Below, in pieces: positions 5,785 to 11,842 of a stretch of DNA of 20,341 bases (the first letter of the stretch is position 1; each line of letters opens with the position of its first letter). The notes beneath the pieces were generated by a model. The model was not told the DNA's origin. It did not search any database and saw nothing but the letters and a program-made list of their open reading frames with translations. Source of the DNA: a virus; the IMG/VR virus record IMGVR_UViG_3300008450_000612, positions 1 through 20,341 of that record. The stretch is one strand, 5' to 3'. A program made the translations under genes and the position numbers.

Positions 5785-6716
5785 TATGGTAATCCTGCAC
5801 CTAAAACACCGGGGATATTGCTCACAGCTATCGTGGGCGTGTAAGTTCCAGCCAAAGCAAAACCGGGGTCTTTAGGTAGGTTGGTAGGGACTAACAGCCC
5901 AGTAGACGAATTCACCGTAACCGTAGCAGTGGGAGTCCACGTACCACCCGTGACTCTAAACGCACCTGCGGCGCTCCTAACGAATGTCACCTTGTTAAAC
6001 GTACCGCCGTTAATGGTGACTATTGTTGATGCGCCAGTAATAGTTGCGTTTATCGGAGTACCCGTACCAAATGTGCCACCACTGATGGTGGTAGTCAATG
6101 CTGGAAAAGTCACGTTGCCTGAAAATGTTGGGGTTCCTGATACCTCGCAAGCAGTAAACGCTGTTGTCCCGCTAAACGTAGGTGACCCCGATATTTGAGT
6201 AGCATAACTACTTAAGTTGCCGAACGTATTGTTCCCAGTAAAAGTACCGCCCGTAATTAAAAAATTACCTGTCAGAGTACCGTTATATGTACCCCCGGCA
6301 GGTAGGGTAAGGCGAGGTGGAGAACCACCACTGGAGCCAATAATTGCTTGGTTGTATGTGCCTGTGGCAAGCGTCCAATTCCCTTCTGCTGCGTTAATTG
6401 TTCCAGTAAACAAAGAAGCAGATACTGCGCTTAAATCTATTTGTGTCTCCTGACTACTTACCCCATTCAGCGACCCACTCCAACCCCCGGTTGGGCCTGT
6501 TGTTATACTAGTCCCGATGGGGAAAGGGCCATTGAACGAAGCGGTAAGAAAAACAGTATCACCTAATGCTATGCTTGGAACCCTTCCCGCTGGAGTGCCG
6601 CCATAGCCGCAGCAACTACATATGAACCCTAGCGACAAAAACCAATTACTTGGGTCGTTCCAATCCCCATTGGGTTGAGAGGAAGCGCCGCCATCGCCGT
6701 AATAGATATTTGCCAT
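5784..6716 (-). CDS. Fibre-like beta-repeat protein, short paralogue (310 aa)
   Basis: The N-terminus MANIYYGDGG and the C-terminal KDPGFALAGTYTPTIAVS ... GAGLP match the two larger proteins at 7154-8407 and 8438-9688, so this is a shorter, diverged member. Residues 33-36 carry a small Cys cluster (CSCC) followed by GGTPAGRVPSIALGDT, equivalent to the Cys-rich site in the others. The middle consists of degenerate Gly/Thr/Phe repeats (SGTPTFSGNVTF, SGGTFGTGTPI, NGGTFNKVTFV), suggesting a beta-solenoid. It lacks the N-terminal beta domain of about 90 residues present in the larger two. A receptor-binding or virion-decoration fibre is likely. No good ribosome site precedes it; the cupin gene ends 15 bases upstream. 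Confidence 0.75.
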   Translation of the reverse strand: MANIYYGDGGASSQPNGDWNDPSNWFLSLGFICSCCGYGGTPAGRVPSIALGDTVFLTASFNGPFPIGTSITTGPTGGWSGSLNGVSSQETQIDLSAVSASLFTGTINAAEGNWTLATGTYNQAIIGSSGGSPPRLTLPAGGTYNGTLTGNFLITGGTFTGNNTFGNLSSYATQISGSPTFSGTTAFTACEVSGTPTFSGNVTFPALTTTISGGTFGTGTPINATITGASTIVTINGGTFNKVTFVRSAAGAFRVTGGTWTPTATVTVNSSTGLLVPTNLPKDPGFALAGTYTPTIAVSNIPGVLGAGLP

Positions 6717-6731
6717 AGCAGGTGTACTCGG

Positions 6732-7157
6732 TTACGCTTCGATAAAGCCCGCAATAGAGGTTTTCATGGTACTTGCCATCGCAATGATGGAGTCCAGTTC
6801 GGCAACCTTACCTGTCAAGTCCTGCTTTACAGCGTCCGTGACCATCACCCTGTGTTTGGTGACATTGATGATTACCGCTGGCTCCAGCGAAGTAAACGAA
6901 TGAGGCTTAGTCCCAAGATCAACGATGTCGCCAGCAGAGCGGGTTGTACTCACACCGTCCTCGGTGATGCTGACGCTACCACTAATCACAATGGTAACGT
7001 GCATATTCTCATCGGTGTGCGTGTGCTCTTGGAGCACCACCCCCGCTTGCTGGAATGTATACACCATACCCATCACCGTAGCGATAGGGTTGGGGATGCT
7101 TGGGTGATTCGGCATCACCGCAGGGTTACACTTCAACAAGGATTCGTCAATAATCAT
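6732..7157 (-). CDS. Cupin-domain protein, 141 aa
   Basis: Residues about 25-105 form a single cupin barrel. Motif 1 is G39 ... H45-T-H47-T-D-E50-N-M-H53 ... G60, and motif 2 is G76-D-I-V-D ... K84-P-H86. The His residues could bind a metal ion, but the canonical Glu spacing is not exact. The C-terminus (VKQDLTGKVAELDSIIAMAS) looks helical and may mediate oligomerisation. The start overlaps the stop of the upstream fibre-like gene (ATGA). Cupins range from enzymes such as sugar epimerases and dioxygenases to sugar-binding proteins, so the reaction cannot be assigned. Its place between fibre paralogues suggests a virion or surface-sugar role, which is inference. Confidence 0.8.
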   Translation of the reverse strand: MIIDESLLKCNPAVMPNHPSIPNPIATVMGMVYTFQQAGVVLQEHTHTDENMHVTIVISGSVSITEDGVSTTRSAGDIVDLGTKPHSFTSLEPAVIINVTKHRVMVTDAVKQDLTGKVAELDSIIAMASTMKTSIAGFIEA

Positions 7158-8407
7158 GGTAAGCCACTCCCTACTAGGTCACTGGATGTCCCTGCTAGAA
7201 GGACTGTTGCGTTAAATGTTCCACCGCCCAATACGAAACCGGGATCAATCGGTATCGCGGCGGATGAGAAGGTCATGCTGTTCCCGCTTCTAACAGCAGG
7301 GGTTGTAACGGCGGGGGGAGTGTAAGAGCCCCCGGTAATGGTTAGGGCTTGAGACTGCCTGTTGATTGTCAAAAGGCCCGTAATAGTACTATTGGTAATC
7401 GTGATGCTGCCGACGGGCACACTAGATAAGTTTAATTGTTTGCAATTTAGTGTGACGGCTAGCGAGGTTGAAAAACCAGAGTTCAGGGTGATGAAACACG
7501 CAGCAGCAGCACTGGGGGTAGGAGCAAACAGCCCCAACACGAATGGCTGGGTATAGTTTGCTGGGCGCATCTGGTACGTGGCGTAATTGCTAGGTATAGC
7601 GCAGTTAAACGTAGGCGTACCACTATTGATTATAAACGAGCCGCCCATCGCTGTCGAAGTTCCAGCCGAGTTAACGATTGTGCCGTTAAAAACCGGAGTT
7701 CCTGTGATATTCAAGGAAGTACTGGATGTTACTGATGAGGCAAACGTGCCGCCGTTAATGTTAGTAACACCAGCAGAAACGGGCCCATTAAATGTCCCAC
7801 CACCGATATTAAAGTTAGTAGAAACTTGGGTTGTTGTAACAGTGCCATTGCAAACAATAGTCCCGCCTAAGCCGCCCTGATATGAGTCCATTGTTACTGT
7901 GCCGTTATATGTCCCGTCGTTAATGCCACCATAATAATCAAAGAAGCTGGCCGTATCTAAAGTGCCGATATAGATATTTGAAGGCCACGGTGTAATATCA
8001 GGACCAGTGTTGATTGTTTGGTAAATAATAACGCTATCTGCGGTTGTTGGTAGTCTTCCTAGCGGCGTTCCGGGGGTACTGACCGCCGTACAACATACGC
8101 AGCAAACAGACCCCGGATCAGAGAACCAATTAACGTCCGCCTTGGCAGAAAACGCTATCGCTGCATCGCCTGTGCCGCTAACCTTTGTAAGCGTACCGCT
8201 GGCAGTTGCCGTTCCCGTCCCACCAGCGCGGATTGTCCCGGAGCCAGTGGTGATGGACGTTCCAGTTACCTTAAACTGAATTCCGTTGTTCTCATAAATA
8301 GCGCCCGCAGTCGGGGTCACCGTAACGCTAGACACTGTGAACTGAATGGATGTGTTCCAGTTGCTGTCCGCCACGCCAATAACATCGCTAAAGTAGACGT
8401 TTGCCAT
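7154..8407 (-). CDS. Fibre-like beta-repeat protein, paralogue B (417 aa)
   Basis: This is a close paralogue of the 416-aa protein at 8438-9688. The N-terminal 90 residues align nearly gap-free (MANVYFSDVIGVADSNWNTS ... GTLTKVSGTGDA ... AKADVNWFSDPGS). The Cys cluster CCVCC at residues 102-106 follows, then TPGTPLGRLPTTAD. The central part is a series of Gly-Gly-Thr-Phe type repeats (INGGTFASSV, TGTPVFNGTIV, NSGTPTFNCAI) typical of beta-solenoid fibres. The C-terminus DPGFVLGGGTFNATVLLAGT ... GSGLP is shared. There is no clear Shine-Dalgarno; a 10-codon mini-ORF ends one base before the ATG and may deliver ribosomes. Host attachment or virion decoration is likely. Confidence 0.8.
   Translation of the reverse strand: MANVYFSDVIGVADSNWNTSIQFTVSSVTVTPTAGAIYENNGIQFKVTGTSITTGSGTIRAGGTGTATASGTLTKVSGTGDAAIAFSAKADVNWFSDPGSVCCVCCTAVSTPGTPLGRLPTTADSVIIYQTINTGPDITPWPSNIYIGTLDTASFFDYYGGINDGTYNGTVTMDSYQGGLGGTIVCNGTVTTTQVSTNFNIGGGTFNGPVSAGVTNINGGTFASSVTSSTSLNITGTPVFNGTIVNSAGTSTAMGGSFIINSGTPTFNCAIPSNYATYQMRPANYTQPFVLGLFAPTPSAAAACFITLNSGFSTSLAVTLNCKQLNLSSVPVGSITITNSTITGLLTINRQSQALTITGGSYTPPAVTTPAVRSGNSMTFSSAAIPIDPGFVLGGGTFNATVLLAGTSSDLVGSGLP
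8102..8140 (-). repeat. 39-bp exact repeat, copy in paralogue B
   Basis: These 39 bases are identical to 9383-9421 in the other large fibre paralogue. They encode the ADVNWFSDPGSVC segment immediately before the Cys cluster, where the two proteins then diverge abruptly. Perfect conservation including third codon positions, with more divergence on both sides, suggests recent recombination or gene conversion. Confidence 0.85.
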
Positions 8408-8408
8408 G

Positions 8409-8441
8409 TTAGACGCGCCCGCTCACAGAATCCGTAGTCAT
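8409..8441 (-). other. Ten-codon mini-ORF linking two fibre paralogues
   Basis: ATG at 8441-8439 overlaps the TGA of the 416-aa gene (CAATGACT), and TAA at 8411-8409 lies one base before the ATG of the 417-aa gene (TAACATG). The peptide would be MTTDSVSGRV. The last seven codons plus spacer match the end of the gene at 9690-10136 (FVNGYS-stop, TAACATG) at 15 of 22 bases by eye. It therefore looks like a leftover gene end carried along when the fibre gene was duplicated, and it may now act as a translational relay. Confidence 0.5.
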
Positions 8442-9688
8442 TGCAAACCACTCCCCATGATGTCGTTGGTTGTGCCTGACAACAGGACTGTCGGATTGAA
8501 TGTTCCGTTACCAACGGCAAAACCGGGATCAGTAGGCACTGCGGCGAAGCTGAACGTCATGTTGCTGCCGCTCTTGATGGCTGGGGTAGTTACTGCGGGG
8601 GGAGAATAAGACCCCCCTGAAATGCTTAGTGATACTGTAGACAATTTATTGATTGTCAAAAGACCCGTAAAAGTGCCGCTGTTAATGCTTATGGAGCCCG
8701 ACCCCGTCCTTTTGGCGTTTAGCGTTACGTTTTGCGATGTTGAAAAACCCGAAGCAATAGTTATAAACGGGCCATTCCCACTTGTAGGGGCGGTAAGTCC
8801 TAACACTAATGCGCGGTCATAGACCCCTTGCCGCAGCGTGTACAAAGTGAAATTATTGGGTATTGCACAGTTAAAAACAGGTGTGCCAGACTCCACTTGA
8901 AAAGTGCTCGCCGCTGCTGTTAAAGTTGCAGCCGAGTTAACGATGGTCCCATTAAATACCGGATTGCCGTTAAGGATAAATAGCGAAAAAGCATTATTAA
9001 CTGTTACCGCCCCCGCGAACGTACCACCGTTAATCCTAACGTAAACCCCAGTAACAGAGCTGTTAAACGTCCCGGCGTTTATTGTTACAGTAGAAAACCC
9101 ACTCCCTACAACTGCGCCATTACAAACAATAGTGCCGCCTACCGAAGGATCGCCGCTACCAAAAGTTAGTGTCCCACTAAATGTACCTGCGCCTATCTCA
9201 CCTTGATATGTTCCGGTGTTGTAAAAAACGCTTGATACTGTAAGAGCGGAAGGCCACGGCGTAATATAAGAAGGGGTGTTAATGGTGTTCCCAATAATGC
9301 AGGTATCTGCGGTAGTTGGTAGTCTGCCCAACGGGGTTCCGGGGACGTTAAATCCGGGGCATCCAGAGCATCCGCAGTAGCCGCAAACAGACCCCGGATC
9401 AGAGAACCAATTAACGTCCGCTTTTGCGGAAAAGGAAATCGTTGCGTCACCTGTACCCGATACCTTTGTGAGCGTACCGCTTGCGGTTGAGGTTCCAGAA
9501 CCCCCAGCATTGATCGTCCCGGAGCCAGCAGCAATAGACGCGCTGGTGACTGTGAAGGTTACGCTATTGTTCGTGTACGTCGCGCCCGCAGTTGGGGTCT
9601 CGGTAACGCCAGACACCGTGAACTGGATAGATGTATTCCAGTTGTTGTCCGTCACCCCAATCGTGTCACCGAAGTAGACGTTTGCCAT
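8438..9688 (-). CDS. Fibre-like beta-repeat protein, paralogue A (416 aa)
   Basis: The first member of the three-gene family in transcription order. It has a beta-rich N-terminal domain (residues 1-95, MANVYFGDTIGVTDNNWNTS ... AKADVNWFSDPGS), a Cys cluster C102-x2-C105-x-C107-x2-C110 (CGYCGCSGC), then GTPLGRLPTTADTC. The middle has degenerate repeats (INAGTFNSSV, INGGTFAGAV, NGNPVFNGTI, ESGTPVFNCAI), consistent with a beta-solenoid. The C-terminus DPGFAVGNGTFNPTVLLSGT ends in GSGLQ. The ATG lies one base after the TAA of the preceding gene (TAACATG). A virion fibre or adhesin is the likeliest role; no enzymatic motif is visible. Confidence 0.8.
   Translation of the reverse strand: MANVYFGDTIGVTDNNWNTSIQFTVSGVTETPTAGATYTNNSVTFTVTSASIAAGSGTINAGGSGTSTASGTLTKVSGTGDATISFSAKADVNWFSDPGSVCGYCGCSGCPGFNVPGTPLGRLPTTADTCIIGNTINTPSYITPWPSALTVSSVFYNTGTYQGEIGAGTFSGTLTFGSGDPSVGGTIVCNGAVVGSGFSTVTINAGTFNSSVTGVYVRINGGTFAGAVTVNNAFSLFILNGNPVFNGTIVNSAATLTAAASTFQVESGTPVFNCAIPNNFTLYTLRQGVYDRALVLGLTAPTSGNGPFITIASGFSTSQNVTLNAKRTGSGSISINSGTFTGLLTINKLSTVSLSISGGSYSPPAVTTPAIKSGSNMTFSFAAVPTDPGFAVGNGTFNPTVLLSGTTNDIMGSGLQ
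9383..9421 (-). repeat. 39-bp exact repeat, copy in paralogue A
   Basis: Identical to 8102-8140, in direct orientation and 1281 bases away. It sits at the same point of the coding sequence in both paralogues, just before the Cys-rich variable stretch. It marks the duplication and could serve as a crossover point for deleting or swapping one copy. Confidence 0.85.
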
Positions 9689-9689
9689 G

Positions 9690-10136
9690 TTATGAGTACC
9701 CGTTCACAAAGCGAGCCGCTTTCCATGCGCCAAGCACAGAGTCGTAGCGGAACATCAATTCACCCTGAGTGCCTGATGCGATGGTGACAGGGCTGGTGAG
9801 TGTGCTGCTGGTAGGGATATGCGCCCAAGTAGAGGAGAACGTCACCGTCCTTGCCCCACCGCTGGCGGTGAGCCAGAACTCAATCTGGTTGCCATCTGCT
9901 GCGCCTGTCGGAGTGTCAATAACCAAGTTGCCTGTCAGGATGACACGGTACGTGATCCTGCCGCTCGACGCTGGGGCTATCGTAGCTGCGTAAGTTAGCG
10001 TAACAGGAGTGTTCGATACAGCCGCGATGTTCGCGGTGGTTGTACGTACAGTAGCCGCACTCTGCACAATCGGAACGATCTCCGTCCCTGTGAGTGTCGC
10101 AGCGGCGGTTAGGTTCGATATTGTGGTATTAGCCAT
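9690..10136 (-). CDS. Small fibre-type protein, 148 aa
   Basis: The N-terminus MANTTISNLTAAATLTGTEI followed by VPIVQSAATVRTTTANIAAV is a common phage attachment motif at the start of fibre or appendage proteins. The C-terminal half (GNQIEFWLTASGGARTVTFS ... GELMFRYDSVLGAWKAARFV) is a beta module like the one in the truncated fibre gene at 1-1175. AAGGA precedes the ATG at good spacing. The gene ends one base before the next ATG. It may be a fibre adaptor on which the following beta-repeat proteins assemble; that partnership is inferred from order only. The tail end of this gene appears to be echoed in the mini-ORF at 8409-8441. Confidence 0.75.
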   Translation of the reverse strand: MANTTISNLTAAATLTGTEIVPIVQSAATVRTTTANIAAVSNTPVTLTYAATIAPASSGRITYRVILTGNLVIDTPTGAADGNQIEFWLTASGGARTVTFSSTWAHIPTSSTLTSPVTIASGTQGELMFRYDSVLGAWKAARFVNGYS

Positions 10137-10139
10137 GTT

Positions 10140-10892
10140 TTATCCTTGGAGCAGGAAGTCGCCGTTTTCAAGTAGGAGGAAGTCCGTCCCGTTCTCTAGC
10201 AGGATACCGTCAGTTACAGCGCCAGCCTGTGCTGTTTGGACAGTAATGGGGCCAACGTATGATACAGTCTCCCCCACACAGTCAGCAGTAGATTCAAGTT
10301 CGTACCCCCAATAACCAGCAGTGGCTATAGAAGCGTCTGTTACTTGTATTACTGTAGTGCCGTTAACTTTTACAGTAAGCGAAGAGCCCGCCACCGTAAA
10401 TGTGAGGGTCGAGTTTGTCGGATCGGTGGCAGACGTACCTAGTATAGTTTCTACTCCTGAAACCAATTTCCTCAACGTAATAGGGGTGACACCAGAAGCA
10501 CTGTCATAACATAGAACAGAGTATCCGCTTGTTGGGGTGTTATTTCCCCCCGGAGTGCTTCTTGCCCATGCAGCTACAAGAGTATTGCCCCCACCAGTAT
10601 AAGAGGGAATTACCACAGCAATTATACTTGCGTCGGTTAATGTGACGGAGTGTCGAAATAACCCCGTATCATACTGGTCTGCTCTGGCGAGAGATGAAGC
10701 AAAAGATATAGCAGAGCCGCCAGCAATATCTACTTGCCAAGTACCACCGCCAGAAATAGGGGATGGCGTTCTATTGTTTACATTGCCGCTCCCTACCCAA
10801 TCCTCTTGCACCAGAACAACTGGAACAAAGGGACCAGCAGCGCCACCTCCACGGAGGTTTGCGATGGATAGACCGAAGCCAAATGGCGGCAT
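10140..10892 (-). CDS. LamG/concanavalin-like virion fibre candidate, 250 aa
   Basis: Gly/Pro-rich start (MPPFGFGLSIANLRGGGAAG), then a jelly-roll-like domain at about residues 28-215 (EDWVGSGNVNNRTPSPISGG ... ADQYDTGLFRHSVTL ... TLTFTVAGSSLTVKVNGTTV ... GYWGYELES). This is the pattern of concanavalin/LamG-like folds in phage appendages. The C-terminus repeats short LLENG units (ILLENGTDFLLLENGDFLLQ), a tail seen in other phage fibre proteins. The ATG directly abuts the TAA of the spike-base gene (TAAATG), so the pair could form base and fibre of a head spike. Sugar binding is plausible but no specific site can be named. Confidence 0.65.
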   Translation of the reverse strand: MPPFGFGLSIANLRGGGAAGPFVPVVLVQEDWVGSGNVNNRTPSPISGGGTWQVDIAGGSAISFASSLARADQYDTGLFRHSVTLTDASIIAVVIPSYTGGGNTLVAAWARSTPGGNNTPTSGYSVLCYDSASGVTPITLRKLVSGVETILGTSATDPTNSTLTFTVAGSSLTVKVNGTTVIQVTDASIATAGYWGYELESTADCVGETVSYVGPITVQTAQAGAVTDGILLENGTDFLLLENGDFLLQG

Positions 10893-11144
10893 TTAGAAAA
10901 TCCGAACTATCGTCGATGCGGTTGTGTCGGTGCTGCGTACACCAATGACACGCACTGGGATAACTGCGCCAGCCGGGATTGCGGTGAACAAGACAGTTGT
11001 GCCTTGGGAAGTCACCACGCTCACGTTGCCCGTAGTGCCAACATAGACAACAGACGGTTCAAAGCGAGTCGTGTCGCTCAACGTGACTGCTGCTGCGTCA
11101 CCCGGAAATTGGGGGAACGTAGGACTAGGATTAGTCTTTGCCAT
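10893..11144 (-). CDS. Spike base protein, RcGTA (rcc01079) type, 83 aa
   Basis: The sequence AAAVTLSDTTRFEPSVVYVG, then TTGNVSVVTSQGTTVLFTAI and PAGAVIPVRVIGVRSTDTTA fits the family of small spike-base proteins first described in the Rhodobacter capsulatus gene transfer agent. In that particle these carry the head spikes. The match covers almost the whole protein; the family call is by pattern memory, not a search. AGGAG lies at good spacing before the ATG. The following gene starts with no gap and may be the fibre that sits on this base. It lies near the capsid gene, consistent with a head location. Confidence 0.7.
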   Translation of the reverse strand: MAKTNPSPTFPQFPGDAAAVTLSDTTRFEPSVVYVGTTGNVSVVTSQGTTVLFTAIPAGAVIPVRVIGVRSTDTTASTIVRIF

Positions 11145-11163
11145 AATTGATCTCCTATGAAAT

Positions 11164-11179
11164 GGGGGCCGAAGCCCCC
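11164..11179 (-). terminator. UUCG-capped hairpin, weak terminator or RNA-stability element
   Basis: On the transcript this reads GGGGGC-UUCG-GCCCCC: a perfect 6-bp GC stem closed by the very stable C(UUCG)G tetraloop. It begins 8 bases after the TAA of the 163-aa gene. The following bases (AUUUCAU) are not a proper U tract, so strong termination is unlikely. Protection of the upstream mRNA end, or partial termination lowering downstream expression, are the two likely roles. Confidence 0.6.
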
Positions 11180-11187
11180 GAGACTAA

Positions 11188-11679
11188 TTAGGCAGCAGAT
11201 GCCGATGGGTTAGCAGAGCCGTCGCTGTCTTTCACAACATACGTTACGGTCAAGAAACCAGCGCCGGAGGTGGCGGTTACGTTAGCCTGTGTGAACGTGA
11301 TGAGTGCGTCTGTCGTACCTACGTTGTTGCACAACACGGCAGCGGCGGCGCTGTTATTGCCAAGCAGCAAGTTAACGATACCTGTGGCGGCAGCGGTGCT
11401 ACCGTTAGCTGCGGTGTTAATAGCCGTACCGTTTACGAACAAAGCGTACGTAGGCGTGGTGGTTGCATACGCAACAGTGGTGTTAAACGAAGCACTTAGA
11501 ATTTGTGAGCCAGCAGGGATTGCAAAAGCAAACGTAGCTGCCGTGATGTCCGTGTACAGGATGGACTTGGATTGGGCTACTACCGTAGCGCCCGTATTGC
11601 GAACCGTGCCAGAAGTGGTCCCGGTGGTGTTTTTAACCGTGCCGAGCAGCCAAGGGCCAAGGTGAGTTGCGAATCCCAT
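11188..11679 (-). CDS. 163-aa virion protein, decoration candidate
   Basis: The protein starts MGFATHLGPWLLGTVKNTTG and continues TTSGTVRNTGATVVAQSKSI. A long Ala/Thr/Val-rich, beta-prone body follows with hardly any charge (IPAGSQILSASFNTTVAYAT ... GIVNLLLGNNSAAAAVLCNN). I recall this N-terminal pattern from small structural proteins next to capsid genes in aquatic phages. GAGGA precedes the ATG. It is the first gene after the capsid terminator, so it probably has its own promoter, and the hairpin at its 3' end would favour high output. A capsid decoration or cement role is plausible, not shown. Confidence 0.7.
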   Translation of the reverse strand: MGFATHLGPWLLGTVKNTTGTTSGTVRNTGATVVAQSKSILYTDITAATFAFAIPAGSQILSASFNTTVAYATTTPTYALFVNGTAINTAANGSTAAATGIVNLLLGNNSAAAAVLCNNVGTTDALITFTQANVTATSGAGFLTVTYVVKDSDGSANPSASAA

Positions 11680-11776
11680 GATATATCCTCATTTGCGGCT
11701 TGCTGTCTTGAGGGGAGTCTGCCAAGTCAGTCAACAAGCCAAGTGGTCTTGGTATTAGGGTTGTACCACACCCAAA
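11680..11776 (-). promoter_or_regulatory. Only sizeable leader region; promoter expected, none clear
   Basis: The gap between the capsid gene and the 163-aa gene is 163 bases. Its distal half is the terminator; these 97 bases are the leader of the next gene. Since a strong terminator lies just upstream, some promoter should be here. Candidates are weak: TTGTTT then TAATAC at 16-base spacing (TAATAC at 11752-11757), and a TTGACT without a good -10. A small dyad, CCAAG-ACCA-CTTGG, is also present. I cannot choose between a sigma-70 site, a phage-specific promoter and simple readthrough. Confidence 0.3.
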
Positions 11777-11811
11777 CAAAAAAGAAAAGGGGTAGGCTTT
11801 TGACCTACCCC
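11777..11811 (-). terminator. Rho-independent terminator after the capsid gene
   Basis: In the transcript direction the stem is GGGGTAGG (11811-11804), the loop TCAAAAG (7 bases) and the return arm CCTACCCC (11796-11789), all eight pairs perfect. TTTTCTTTTTTG follows directly at 11788-11777. It starts about 30 bases after the capsid stop. It would cap the head-gene transcript and separate very high capsid expression from the downstream genes. Confidence 0.9.
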
Positions 11812-11842
11812 CCAGCCGGGAACCCCCAACCCTATCTAACTA

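Noticed and set aside
11735-11757. T7-type promoter (TAATAC core) in the post-capsid leader
   Set aside because: Only the TAATAC hexamer matches well; the rest diverges from CGACTCACTATAGGG, and no second copy or phage RNA polymerase gene is visible.
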